DNA from: Crotalaria pallida
Lineage: Eukaryota; Streptophyta; Magnoliopsida; Fabales; Fabaceae
Assembly (NCBI GenBank): GCA_037953625.1
Contig: CM075651.1
Coordinates: 110,175,001-110,239,000, forward strand
Direction of reading: 5' to 3'
Length of the DNA stretch: 64,000 nt
The position numbers were made by a program, and so were the translations under genes. The notes below the pieces were generated by a model. The model worked only from the letters and a program-made list of their open reading frames with translations. It did no database searches and was not told where the DNA came from. Position 1 is the stretch's first letter, and every line of letters begins with the position of its first letter. Below are positions 34,008-45,846 of the stretch, piece after piece.

Positions 34008-37000
34008 TTAGCTAAAGTTTGATTCATCCAATATACCAAGTTCTCTTCTAATGTTATAAAATGTATCCCTTGGCAATGGTTTTGTAAAAATGTCAGCTAA
34101 TTGATTTGTGGTACTAACAAATTCAATAGTACAATCACCTTTTTGAACATGATCTCTTAAAAAATGGTGTCTTATTTCAATATGCTTTGTTCTTGAATGA
34201 TAAACCGGATTCTTAGTCAAATTGATGGCACTTGTATTATCGCATTTAATAGGAAAATTTTCTAATTTTAAACCAAAATCCAGTAGTTGTTGATTCATCC
34301 ATAAAAGTTGAGCACAACAACTACCAGCTGCGATATATTCCGCTTCGGCAGTAGAAAGGGCAACACAAGCTTGCTTTTTAGAAAACCATGACACTAATGA
34401 ACTTCCCAATAAATGGCAAGTACCACTAGTGCTTTTACGATCAAGCTTGCATCCCACGAAGTCGGAATTCGATTACCCAACAAGACTAAGAGGAGCATCA
34501 CTAGGATACCATAATCCGGTGTTCATTGTTCCTTTTAAATATTTAAAAATTCGTTTTACAGAAGAAAAATGTGATTCTTTAGGATTAGCTTGAAAACATG
34601 CACACATGCATACACTAAACATAATATTCGGTCTTGATGCAGTAAGATATAGGAGACTACCAATCAATCCCCGATACTTACTAACATCGACTGACGTACC
34701 TGGTTCATCCTTGTCTAGGTAGCATGATGAGCTCATTGGAGTATAAGCCTCTTTACATTTGTCCAAGCCAAACTTCTCAAGGAGTTCTTTGCATTATTTT
34801 CCTTGATGCACAAAAATCCCATCCTTGACTTGCTTGATTTGAAGGCCTAGGAAGAACTTGAGCTCTCCCATCATTGACATTTCAAACTCATTCTGCATCA
34901 ACTTTGAGAACTTTCTACACAATGACATGTTAGTAGCACCAAAGATAATATCATCTACATAAATTTGCACTAACAATATGTCATCTTTGGTTTTATAAAT
35001 GAAAAGAGTGTTATCCACCTTTCCTCTTTGAAAGCCATTTTCTAATAAAAATGAACTCAAACGGTCATACCAGGCTCTAGGAGCTTGTTTCAAACCATAT
35101 AGAGCCTTTTTAAGTTTTTATACGTGATTTAAAAATTCGTGACTTTCAAATCCGGGTGGTTGTTTTACATACACCTCTTCATTTATGAAACCATTCAAGA
35201 AAGCGCTTTTAACGTCCATTTGAAAAAGGGTAAATTTCATAATTGATGCATATGCAAGTAAAGTTCGAATGGCCTCAAGGCGTGCAACCGAAGCAAAGGT
35301 CTCATCATAATCGATTCCTTCCTCTTGGTTGTAGCCTTGAGCAACTAGTCTCGCTTTGTTTCTTATAATCATTCCGGATTCGTCAAGTTTATTTTTAAGA
35401 ATCCATTTAGTACCGATTATAGTATGATCATTGGGTCTAGGAACCAAATCCCAAACATTATTTCTAGTGAATTGATTTAGTTCCTCTTGCATAGCAATGG
35501 CCCAATGTTCACCCTCAATCGCTTTTTGAAAAGAATCCGGTTCAATTTGAGAAACAAAGGAAACACAATTACAAATGTTTTGAATTGACCTTCGAGTTAC
35601 CACTCCTTTTGAAATGTCTCCTATGACGTTGTCAATAGGATGAGCCTTGACAGTTTTCCAAGCTGGAGGAAGTTCTTTTCCAACTTCTCCTTCATCCTTT
35701 TGAATCACCTTTTCCTTTTCTTGACTTGAAAATTCAATACCTGTACTATCATCAAAAGAAACTCTATCTTCTTTTGAAGACTTGTTAAATGTAACATGAA
35801 TAGATTCTTCAATAGAGAGAGTTCTTTTATTAAAAATCCTATAAGCTTTACTATGAGAAGAATAGCCTAAAAATATGCCTTCGTCGGATTTTGAATCAAA
35901 TTTTCCAAGATTTTCTTTTCCATTATTTAAAACAAATACTTTGCATCCGAAGACATGAAAATAAGAAATATTTGGCTTTCTTTCCTTGTAAAGCTCATAA
36001 GGGGTTTTGTTCAAAGAGGGCCTTATTAAAACACGGTTTAAAACATGACAAGCCGTAGCAACGGCATCGGCCCAAAAATATTTAGGGACTTGAGAATCAT
36101 TTAACATGGTTCTAGCAAGTTCCTCAAGCACCCTATTTTTCCGTTCCACTACTCCATTTTGCTCGGGGGTCCTTGGAGTGGAAAATTGGTGCTCTATGCC
36201 ATTCTTTTCACAAAATCTATCAAATATGTGGTTTTCAAATTCACCACCATGGTCGGTACGAATAATAATTACTTTTTGATTTATTTGGTTTTGCACAAGT
36301 TTAACATGATTTTTGAAGGATTCGTAGGCCTCACTTTTTGAATCTAAAAATAAAGTCCATGTGAATCTTGAAAAATCATCTACAATCACCAAGGCATAGT
36401 AGTTGCCACCAAAGCTTTTTATTTTAGAAGGTCCAAACAAGTCCATATGAAGCATTTCTAATGGCCTTGTTGTAGACATTACGGTTTTTGTTCCAAAAGA
36501 ATTTTTAGATTGTTTGCATTTCTTGCATGGGGAACAAATACCGTCTATGTTAAAATTCAGCTTTGGTAAACCAACTACTAGGTCTTTGGATTGTATCTTT
36601 TTCAATTGATTCACATTGATATGTGCGGTCCTATGGTGGCATAACCAAGTGTCACTATCTTTACTTACTAAACAAGTAGTAACTAAAGATGTGATTTTAT
36701 TTAAGTCAACCACGTAAGTATTATTCATCCTTTTACCAATGAATTTTACAGATTCGTCCTTGTCACTTTTAATCAAGCAATGGGTAGAGGTAAATAATAC
36801 ATGATTACCAATATCGCACAATTGGCTTATGCTTAAAAGATTATGTTCTAATCCTTCAACATAAAGTACGTTATCGATAATCAAGTTGGAAGAATTTCGA
36901 ATTTTACCTATACCAAGAATTTTTCCTTTGTTGTTGTCTCCATATGTGACATAGTCCTTTTCCTTTGGAGTAAGCTCAATGAATTGTTGCTTATCTCCCG

Positions 37001-37097
37001 TCATGTTCCTTGAGCATCCACTATCAAGATACCACACGTCTTGAGCATGAGTTGACCAAAGTCTTGATTCTTGAATCTTTGACACTTGAATCTTCAA
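34008..37097 (-). pseudogene. pol: Sirevirus protease-integrase-RT-RNase H polyprotein, broken
   Basis: One continuous frame with three in-frame stops. The first segment (35118-37097, 659 aa) has protease (WYLDSGCSRNMTG), a GAG-pre-integrase zinc region, integrase D-D-E (LHMDLFGP, IRTDHGGEFEN, TPEQNGVVERKN) and the start of RT. Then come RT with IYVDD (34794-35093), late RT (34473-34766) and RNase H (34008-34457; DRKSTSGT, STAEAEYIA). All three stops are TAA at positions that are normally Tyr (35115, 34794 and 34473 regions). The first ~20 codons are read from LTR remnant, so the ATG at 37097 is created by the deletion. Confidence 0.92.
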
Positions 37098-37157
37098 GAC
37101 TTGCTTTTAATTACTTTGTCATCATAAAAAATAATTACTTGGAGAATTGAATTTACA
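37039..37157 (-). repeat. Sirevirus 5' LTR remnant
   Basis: Matches 31525-31654 of the 3' LTR with a 15-bp internal deletion. Its inner boundary (TCTTGAGCATG) joins pol directly. Confidence 0.85.
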
Positions 37158-37162
37158 ACAGT

Positions 37163-37967
37163 TACTTGAATCAAGATTAGCTATGGAACCGACCTTTAAT
37201 TTATTTTAAACATTATTTTTCGTTCTCTTAGATACTAGTCTAACCGACGTGAATTTAATCACTCGATTGGATTAGTATCAGGGTCATAATTCATTTAATC
37301 CATGCGGTTCCATTTCAAATCTCCGTCCAATTACCTTGACACCAACCAATCACCAGACAGATAACCAATCATACACAATACAGAAGCAAAGCAAAGAGGA
37401 ACAAAATAACTAACATAAGAGTTTTATACATAAGAAATCATTCACTAATTCACGATAGTGCACAAACTCATGGATTCCGACGACTTCACCTCCCGATAAA
37501 TGCGATATCGGATTGGCCAGTTCCGACACTACATTACATCAACGGTAGTAGTCCTCGCCATCCAGTTCAAGTTTCTGTACTTCGTTTTGATTAGCAAGAT
37601 TTCCTGTGTAAGAAACTTCGACTCTCAATCAACTCAAAACTTGAAATTCTCATCCTTAAACAAAATCATCTTTCATCAATTAAGTTTTCTGTTTGCAATT
37701 GGGTAACACTTACAATATGTGATTTCTTTGATTCCCTAAGGGATCCGCTTAGGTTCCAAAGAATTCCATTCTCTTTTCGCTTTCATATAAAATTTCTTAG
37801 TTTGATACCTGTTGGTATTTCCCATTGCAAACATAAACTTACTCAAATATCACTTTAACATCAAAATTTTCCACTTATATAAGTCTCACCTTTACAGAAG
37901 AAACTTGAGATGAGAGTGTTCACAGCGTGATTGGGACAACTTTCCCTCAGGCCGAAAGGATGGGACT
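37163..37967 (-). mobile_element. Element A internal region, 5' portion
   Basis: The continuation of A beyond the Sirevirus. It has a diverged second copy (37230-37350) of the block at 29810-29935, recognisable by TCTAACCGAYG and a CTCCGTCC-like segment. No ORF with family resemblance. Confidence 0.7.
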
Positions 37968-37979
37968 GCTCTGATACCA
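37968..37979 (-). other. Primer-binding site, element A
   Basis: On the minus strand TGGTATCAGAGC lies 4 nt from the end of the 5' LTR. This fixes A's orientation and shows it uses the same primer tRNA as the gag-only elements. Confidence 0.9.
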
Positions 37980-37983
37980 TAAA

Positions 37984-38560
37984 TGTAACACCCCAATTCT
38001 ATATTTGAAAATTTACAAAACTTTAGTTTTAAAAAAAATGGTGAATTAAAAATTTCTTTTTACAAAACAAGTTCATAATATACATTGGGGAATTCATTCA
38101 CAATATACATAGCTTCCACTAGAATTCCCTTCTTTCGAATTGTCCGCTGCGCACTCTGATCTTCAAGCTCCTTGGTTATGCACCTAGGTTATGCACCTAA
38201 AATGTTAACCACTAAGGGTGAGACCTTTTCACAACACAGTGGTTTATATGATAGTAAAAAGGTATATAATAGAACTCAAGGATAATAATTAAATCAAACC
38301 ATGGATTAACAAAATGCATCACATTCACATATTAACAAGTTCCAAATACATTTCCATAAATCATTCTCTTTCCATTTTTCATAATACTGTATGTCACCTC
38401 ACGGTCAGAGGCCAACATACCCACATATACATTGTATGTCTCCTCACGGTCAGAGGACAACAATACAAACCATATTCTCTTTTCATTTTCTTTTCCTTTT
38501 TCCTTATTTCTCTTTCTCTTTTTATTTTTGCACCACTATGAATTAGCGCACCTGCTAGGC
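37984..38560 (-). repeat. Element A 5' LTR, inner part
   Basis: On the plus strand it starts TGTAACACCCCAATTC (the LTR's 3' end on the minus strand). It includes a candidate acceptor at 38197-38198 and two hairpins at 38389-38460. The right limit is uncertain: no sequence matching 25915-26040 of the other LTR is found before the CACTA remnant, so an LTR segment has been lost. Confidence 0.7.
38389..38460. repeat. Two hairpins in element A LTR
   Basis: Shared core CCTCACGGTCAGAGG (stem CCTC/GAGG). Outer arms differ but stay paired: GTATGT with ACATAC in the first, TTGTAT with ATACAA in the second. They sit between donor and acceptor like the arrays of the chain and type-2 LTRs. Confidence 0.7.
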
Positions 38561-39838
38561 AATTCACCACCTACTAGGGACTTTACACCTGTCAAGACTG
38601 CTAGGCAACTTTATTGTTGCAATAGCCTTTATTTTTATAAAAAAATAATAATAATCCTTTTAACTTGATAAAGCCATTTTAAATTCTGAAGTTTTTTTAA
38701 CATAATAATTAAAAATAATTTACAAATTTTATATTATTAAATTGCTTATAAATAAAGAGCTCAAATCTCAACAATCTAATATAGAGAATGTCTTTAGCAT
38801 TTTATTGAGTCACAATATTACAACTGAAAATATTAAAAATAAAATAAAACACACAAAAACAACACCTAGCTAAAATTTAATGGTAAAAATAGACTAAATA
38901 ACATTCTTTTAGATCATGGAACACCCATATTTTATACACACAATTTGTAGAGCAACATTGCTATTAAGAAAGGTATTGGTCATGTCCTTGCGACAAAGTA
39001 GGTTCTATGGTAGACAACCTGGCCTTCAATATTTGTGGTGTTTTGTTAAGTACACCTGCAACAGTAAAGAAATCAAAAGAGAGAGACATCTTTAGCAAAG
39101 AAGAGCCTCCTTTCAGTAACTATGTTAATGTCTTTTTTCTTCTGATTTTCCCAAGCACTTCAACACATACAAGGAAAATAGTAAGAAGTAAGAATCAATA
39201 GCCATCCCCTAGGATAGGGAAAAAAAACCCCATGTAGTCAAAAGCCATATAAGAATTTTCACAGGTTATAGCGGGTACTTAAGCATAGAAATTGGAACTA
39301 ATTAGCTACAAATATATTGTGATTTATTACCATCCCTCATATCTTGGCTAAAACACGTCATCTAACATTCCTTACACATAATCTAAAGTAAAACTTGAAA
39401 CTGAAGCACGGCTTGGGAAATTAAATAATCACAGTATTGATTAATTAGTCTACACACTTGAGAAAAATGTTGTCTTGCAGCAAATGAAAGAATAATCAAA
39501 CATGTGCTAAAAATATTATATATTAGAGTAATTAAGTTGCAAAAATCATGCCTCATTTGCAACTGCTTGAAGTGTGACATGATCACCCCATTCCCCACTC
39601 CTATTTTCATTTACAGTTAAGGTAAAGGAACTACCGGTTAGCCAAAAAGGAATTGAGCTCACACACACAAATAAAATATGTAATACAAAATGACACAAAC
39701 AAGCTAAGAGAAAACCTTCACAAGAAATAGAGCAATATACCTATGTTTCTTGAGCAAAACATAATGAACTAGTATGTATTAACAAGGAACACAATGTGTA
39801 ATTTGTAAGATATTAATTTGACTAAAATTTACCTTATC

Positions 39839-39913
39839 TTATTCTTGTACAACAAAAAACACCAAAGTGGTGGCATCTGCTTCTTGTGCACCAAAATCTG
39901 TCAGCCTTATAAC
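39839..39913 (-). pseudogene. Exon-like segment, C-terminal
   Basis: Follows TTTTTTGCAG on the minus strand and stays open for 24 codons to TAA, with a protein-like core (TDFGAQEADATTLVFF). Family not recognised. Possibly the last exon of a captured gene fragment. Confidence 0.25.
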
Positions 39914-40932
39914 CTGCAAAAAAGTATTGCTAGTATGAGTCAAAAGGATGGAAAATGTTGACAACTAATGTAACAATTCTATAATATATTAAGACTTTCC
40001 CACAGAACAAAAGTTCTCTTCATGAGTCCACCAATTTTGACAATTTTCACTTAAGATGAATGATTGAATATAATGTTACCTAATTATTTGTCAAAGTCTT
40101 TCCCTTTGGTGCAGATAGTCACCCTGTTCTCAGTTTCTATTCTGTAACCATACCATACTTACGTTTGAATATTGTTGTACATATGTATTTCAATTTTACT
40201 AATGATAGAGTTATTTATCTACATACCATATGTCAGATTAGGTGAGTTAATCTCATTTTCCTACAATATCTGGAGTGGCAGTCAATCAATAACACACATG
40301 GGCAAAAGGAATGTTGAGCACCAAATTGTTTGTAAACAAGCACCACAAAATACACAGTAATTGTTTCTTCTCATTCTCTAGTATCCCAATCCCCTAAGCA
40401 CCCTTTTCTTTTATGACACGGTCCATTCTTTTCTGCTCACTTTTTCTCTCTAGAAAACCAGCTCTAGTTAACTTTATTATAAATAAATACCAGCTCTAGG
40501 CAAAGAAAAATGCCCCACAGAATTGCATATGCTGATATATAGACTGGTTTCTTGTGGTGCCAATAAACATTTAATCTTAAATGAAGCAAGAGAATTGAAT
40601 CTGTTGGTGCTTTACCTGAACTAGCAATATAAAATGTCATCTCCCAAGTTAAAAGTGACATCTCAGGCATAAATGTCTATGTTATTTGATACATTAACAT
40701 ACGAGTTTCATTCTATCTTGCTATATAAACTATCTCAAGTCTTTCTCCCCTTATGAAGCACAAACACTGAATCACAAGACAAATTTTTAATATATTTTGA
40801 TATTAATTTTGACTAGATCAAATTAAAAGACAAAATTGTAGCAAGCGTAGTAATTCAGATATCACTTGCAGCCTCGAACACAACAGTTGATCATACTTTC
40901 ATGATCTCCCTCTCAGTTTTATATAGACAATC

Positions 40933-41001
40933 TTAAGGTGCATCAATAGGTGGCTCAGTCACATTGTAGGCACCATAATCACTCAGCGCACATCTAATGT
41001 A
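40933..41001 (-). pseudogene. Exon-like segment
   Basis: 22 codons ending in TAA (core RCALSDYGAYNVTEPPIDAP) after a pyrimidine tract and AG on the minus strand. Family not recognised. Confidence 0.2.
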
Positions 41002-41160
41002 CTACTTGGATTAAAAAAAAAGAAGTAAACATTAATTTGGAAGGCAAACAAATTGAATGAAATGAATCACTCTAAGTATGTTGATAACACTATCTAATTG
41101 ATCAGCCTAAAAGCATACTGTTTTGGAATATGGAATTATTCATATTTCAAATTACTATAC

Positions 41161-41238
41161 CTGAATACTGTGAGCAGGACTCGGCGAACTGTCCAGGTTT
41201 ATAGGCATTAAGTCTTTCATAGCTTCATGACTTGGCAT
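41161..41238 (-). pseudogene. Exon-like segment with donor and acceptor
   Basis: 26 open codons beginning ATG after TTTTTTAAG and ending CAG|GTATAG. It includes MPSHEAMKDLMPINLD. Family not recognised. Confidence 0.2.
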
Positions 41239-42086
41239 CTTAAAAAACTACAAGAAAATCAAGAGTCACTTTCCATTACAACAAAACAAACATTTTATTT
41301 AAACTTGATACTCATCACACAGATAACGATATGCTAATTTTCCTTATCAATAAGATTGATATCTGTAGCACAGTTGATTCTTAAGATCTCTTTCAGTACC
41401 TAGAATGAACAAAAAAACCAGATCAATAGCAAAAGTCTCCATTGACAAATGCATGAGGCCTAAATCAACTTGTCATAACCTGACAAACACATAAAAACTA
41501 ATTAAGTTTGATTCTCTTGTTAGTGATTTTGGAGTTGAATTGACAAAGATAAGTATTTATTGTCTCATCTATATCTAGAATAAAATCAAACAGCCATGGA
41601 CTTCTTCAGTTATTTCGAACAGTTACAACAATATATATTATTTCAAGTAAATGTTTCACAGCAACCAGATACAACAATATCACACAGATTATTGGTTTTT
41701 AGTTGTTACAATTCATTTCAATGTGTGAAACATATGCATATATATTTTTAAATTAGGAAGAAAACTAACATAGCAAATCACAAATGGAAAACAAGTAGCA
41801 TTAACAACATAAACACTTATAATACCAAATAACATAGACACATAAAAAAGTGTTAAAGATAGCAACAACATCATTAGGGAACATATAGGACAATAGAGCT
41901 TGAAGCAACAAAAGACATGAGAATCATCCAAGTACCCAACAAAAACAAAACCATAATAATCAATACTCCAAGGATCATAATTAGAGACTAAATTCATTGA
42001 AACACTAAAACTAAAGTAGAAAAAACTAATCCAAATTCTGGATAATATTGCATCCATCTAAAAGAGTAGTGCACAGAAGAAGTACC

Positions 42087-42189
42087 TAAAAGTCTTTTAA
42101 TTCCTTCATCAAGTATGCTCTGGCTCTAATAACTTGATCCTTATTCTCCTCAACCTTCTGTTTAATAAATTTCTTCTCCAAATTAAAAA
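42087..42189 (-). pseudogene. Exon-like segment, weak GAUT resemblance
   Basis: About 33 open codons to TAG. KVEENKDQVIRARAYL weakly recalls the DQ-I-x-A-x-A-Y-L stretch of galacturonosyltransferase (GAUT) proteins. The match is too short to be sure. Confidence 0.2.
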
Positions 42190-42599
42190 TAAAAAAAATA
42201 AAAATCAATACAAGAAGAAGTAGCAACTATTAATAAATACATAGACTAACTCAACCAATTCAATTCAAGGTAATGAGTCATACACTCATACTTACATTAC
42301 ATTACATGGATTCAATGAAGAAATAATCTCATTACATGCATTTTTGTGGTACTGATAGCTAATTGTGCACCTCAAGTGCAAACTGTAGATGGCTAATTTA
42401 TAGAAAACAACAACGATTGGGAGAGCAATATATGGTCTCTACACACAAAGCTCTAATTTAAAACATACGGTAAAAATTTTCACTTTCTTTTTTAATTTCT
42501 GAATAGAAGCCAGTTAAAACATATGGCTCTCTCTCTGTGCGTGGTTGAGAGGAAGAGAGAGTGGCTTTTTTTGTGTTTATGTGGTAGAATACTAGTCGA

Positions 42600-42887
42600 G
42601 TGTTATAACCCTTTCTTATTTAATTTTTTTTTAAAAAAATTATTTAATATTATTGGCAACGATAAATCGTTGCGTAAAATACATGTTTTGCAACGACATA
42701 AAATGTCGTTGTGTAAAATAGATGTTTCGCAACGACTTAAAAATGTCGTTGCGTAAAACCTGTGTTTCGCAACGACATATATTTTACGCAACGATATTTT
42801 TAAGTCGTTGCGAAACATCTATTTTACGCAACGACATTTTTATGTCGTTGCAAAAAGTCGTTGTAATAAAGGGTTTTTCTTGTAGTG
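42600..42887. mobile_element. CACTA transposon end with subterminal repeats
   Basis: The right end reads TTTTTCTTGTAGTG (42874-42887), the reverse complement of the CACTACAAGAAAAA terminal repeat of plant CACTA (En/Spm) elements. Inside it are repeats of GCAACGACATTTT in both orientations (42652-42863), typical subterminal repeats. It interrupts the A LTR exactly where 26040 continues uninterrupted. I found no matching left end, so the element is truncated or its left end has diverged. Confidence 0.8.
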
Positions 42888-44766
42888 TTTATACGCATAT
42901 GCCATCAATTACTCACATATAGGGTCACATTTCGAATAATCACATATAAAACTCTTAGTGAACACATCAATTTATCAACCATCAACCAATATCACAAATC
43001 AGTCGACATACTTAGGTATGTCTCAGAATACATTGAATGCAAGTCTACTCCTAGGGTTCTTCACTTCCTACTTTAATATTAAAAAAAAGAAATTTAACAT
43101 AAACAATTCAATTAATATAAAATTAACCATAAATATACATATCACCCCTAAACCCACTCTAAAACAAAATCATTTTGCTACCCACAACCCGGTCTAAATA
43201 TTAAACCCAAATACTATTATAAACCCTAACTATCCCTAACCCAAAGTGTGGAAAAGAGACTCCCCTTACCTTGGAGAGAAAAGAGACTCAATTGGTGCTC
43301 CAAAACCGAGAATCTACCTCCGATCTACTGGGTCTCCAACTATCTAGACCGATCTCCACTCCGTTCTTGAGATTGGAGGAGAGAGAGCAAAACCCTTAGA
43401 GAGAGAAAGCTTCAAAGAGGGAGAGAGAGAGAGACACCAAAGGAAAGAGATGAAGGGGTTATTCATAGGGAAGGAAATGAATACTCATGGATGAAGGATT
43501 GAGGGTAGTTTTGTGGGTGCTTGGTGGTTGTTAATGGAGGTTGGGTGATGAATAGAGAGAGAGAGCCATGGAGGTGAGAGAGAAGGGAAAACACCATGGG
43601 AGATGGAAAAGGAGAAGGAAATATGGTAGAGAAAGGGATTTGCCATGGGAAGAGGTTGGGGTTAATCTATGGAGGTTTAGTGGTGATGGGAGGTGGTTTG
43701 GGTGGTGTTAGAGGGAGGGAAAGAATGAGAAAGAAGAAGCTGGTGCCCGATTTTATGCACCTGGTGCGGCTGATCCGCACCAAACTCGCTTGAGCGAGTA
43801 ACTTGGTCGCTGGAGCGAACGCACGCTCAACACCAGATGGAGCCACTGGTGCGCACTCGCTGGAGCGAGCTGACCGGCGCTAGAGCAACGCAACGCGCAT
43901 CAGATGCACGCAAGCTGGCGCGAGTTCGCTGGAACGAACTGGTGCGCGCTGGAGCGACTGGCGCTCACAAAAGGTGCATACTGATGCACCCTGTTGTGCC
44001 TGGGACGCACCGGCTCGTGCTCGGGCGCACCGACAACACCGAAACACCGACTTTTGCCCTTTTTGACCCGATTCAAAGGTCCCTAACCCTTCCTAACACT
44101 AAATCAAACCCCCTACACAATCAAACACATACAAAACATCAAAATCATAAATTAATAATAATTAAATACATAAATCATAAACACAGAAAATCAAACGAAC
44201 TAAAAACCAATTTCTAAACCTAATCCCCTTTCTAACACTCAATCTAGTCCTAACGACTTAAGGTAACGCTCTAGGCTTAAAAATCTAAGAGTAGACACAT
44301 ACTCCGGGCATAACCCCAAGCCCAAAACACTTAAATTCTATTCCACATAAACCTTAAGCCTAAACACCGACTCCTATTAAATTTCCCACCCTATCCTTAA
44401 CCAAACCTTATACCTAGGCACACAAATAGACATATCTAAATAATTTCCACTCAACAACATATATATATATATATATATTATACATATACACACATATTCT
44501 ACAAATTTAATTACAAGCACTCACACATACATAGGAAAGTATATATATATATATAGTTATATATCTGTATATACAATACATCAGGAAACGTTTACAAACT
44601 CTTATACGTGTATATATATATATATATATATTTAACTCAACATAACTATATACATATATGTAAAAACATAAGAAAATAGTTTGCAAATCATTTTCCACAC
44701 CTTATTTTTGTATAAACAAAATATTCTTAAATAAAATTCTTAGGTAAATAAGACTAGGATGTTACA
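42888..44766 (-). repeat. Element A 5' LTR, outer part
   Basis: Near-identical to 26042-27925. On the minus strand it starts TGTAACATCC at 44766. Palindrome cluster at about 43740-44030. Donor CCAAG|GTAAGGGG at 43269-43268. Followed by AAACA (44767-44771), the presumed TSD. TA microsatellites at 44459-44478, 44538-44553 and 44610-44631. Confidence 0.85.
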
Positions 44767-44771
44767 AAACA

Positions 44772-45846
44772 TTCCACTGCCATTTCCACAAAGAGTTGTG
44801 CAAAACAAGAAAGCTGAAGTTGACAAAGACAAGGAGTTTATTGAAACCTTTAGAAAAGTAGAGGTAAACATTCCTTTGCTAGATGCAATCAAACAAATCC
44901 CCAAGTATGCCAAATTCCTGAAGGAGATGTGCACTAATAGAAGAAGGCTGAAGGGGAATGAAAAAGTAAGCCTTGGAGAGAATGTTTCTACCATTATCCA
45001 ACCAATGCCTAAAAAAAGCAAGGACCCTGGTACGTTCACTATTCCCTGTACAAAATTCTTGTGGTAATTGCATATTTGAAAATGCCATGTTAGACTTAGG
45101 TGCATCTATTAATGTTATGCCTATGTCTATCTTTAAATCTTTGGGGCTTGGTCCTTTGCTTCCAACTGGTGTGGTAATTCAACTTGCTAATAGGAGTAGT
45201 ACTTACCCATCGAGATTAATTGAAGATGTCTTAGTGAGAGTAGGAGAATTAATTTTTCCTGTTGATTTTTATATTCTTGAAATGGAGGGTGAGGCTACAA
45301 CTAACGCCCCAATCATTTTGGGTAGGCCATTCCTTAAAACAGCAAAAAAATATAATTGATATGCATGCTGGAACACTTTCCTTAGAGTTTGGTAATAGCA
45401 AAGTCAAGTTAAACATTTTAGATGCAATGAAACAACCTAGGGAAGAACACTCAGTATTTCACATTGATTTAATGGATGACCTAGCTGCTAATTATGCATA
45501 CCACAACTTGTGTGCTGAATTTCCTGCTATACATCATCTTGATGATTCCCTAAGTTATCATTCATGCATAAATGATGGTTTAAAATGTTCAGCTTGCACT
45601 GAAATAGAAGAATTTTTGAGCACTAATGATTCTGCTATAGACCTTGAAAAAGAAAAACATGCAGAGATTTTAGCTGCAGAATCAACAAGCAGAATGTTGC
45701 CTTCCATAGTGCAACCACCAGGATTGGAACTAAAACCACTTCCTGATCATGTGAAATATGCTTATCTTGAGGAAGGTTCCAAGCTTCCAGTCAATGTTGC
45801 CAAGAACCCAGTGGATGAACTTAATGAGCCATTCCATCCTCCATAA
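44772..45846 (+). pseudogene. Athila/Tat-like gag-protease remnant
   Basis: Three overlapping frames give one protein with two frameshifts (near 45058 and 45345, the latter in an A-run). The gag C-terminus (IPLLDAIKQIPKYAKFLK) is followed by retropepsin with active site MLDLGASINVMP and ILGRPFLKTA, typical of Athila/Tat Ty3 elements. After that the frame reaches PLPDHVKYAYLEEGSKLPV, the usual entry to RT, and stops at 45846. RT, RNase H and integrase are absent. Confidence 0.85.

Larger units (their letters stand above)
30081..37157 (-). mobile_element. Truncated Sirevirus (Copia) element
   Basis: Inserted in element A with TSD ACAGT (30076-30080 and 37158-37162). Complete 3' LTR at 30081-31654, an extra ORF at 32383-33522, and pol at 34008-37097. 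Only about 119 bp of the 5' LTR remain (37039-37157), fused directly to protease: the rest of the LTR, primer-binding site and gag are deleted. Multiple polypurine tracts and a CATCATC-AAAAA motif beside the LTR are Sirevirus hallmarks. The host sequence continues cleanly across the duplication. Confidence 0.92.
38560..42600. other. AT-rich region with four exon-like segments, origin unclear
   Basis: About 4 kb that matches nothing else in the window. Minus-strand open segments with splice-like flanks lie at 42087-42189, 41161-41238, 40933-41001 and 39839-39913 (listed separately). It may be cargo of the CACTA element ending at 42887, or a separate insertion into A's LTR. Nothing else recognisable. 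Confidence 0.4.
38197..43269 (-). other. Candidate intron in element A 5' LTR (with insertion)
   Basis: Donor at 43269-43268 (CCAAG|GTAAGGGG) and acceptor ATTTTAG at 38197-38198 on the minus strand. The CACTA remnant and the unassigned 4 kb lie between them. The order matches the chain and type-2 LTRs: palindromes, donor, hairpins, acceptor. Confidence 0.35.

Noticed and set aside
38314..38668. Two ORFs over the element A hairpins
   Set aside because: They translate the hairpin repeat and a CT-rich tract; no family resemblance.
41241..41260. AAACTACAAGAAAATC as the missing left CACTA end
   Set aside because: Lacks the leading CAC, has no subterminal repeats beside it, and is not flanked by element A LTR sequence.
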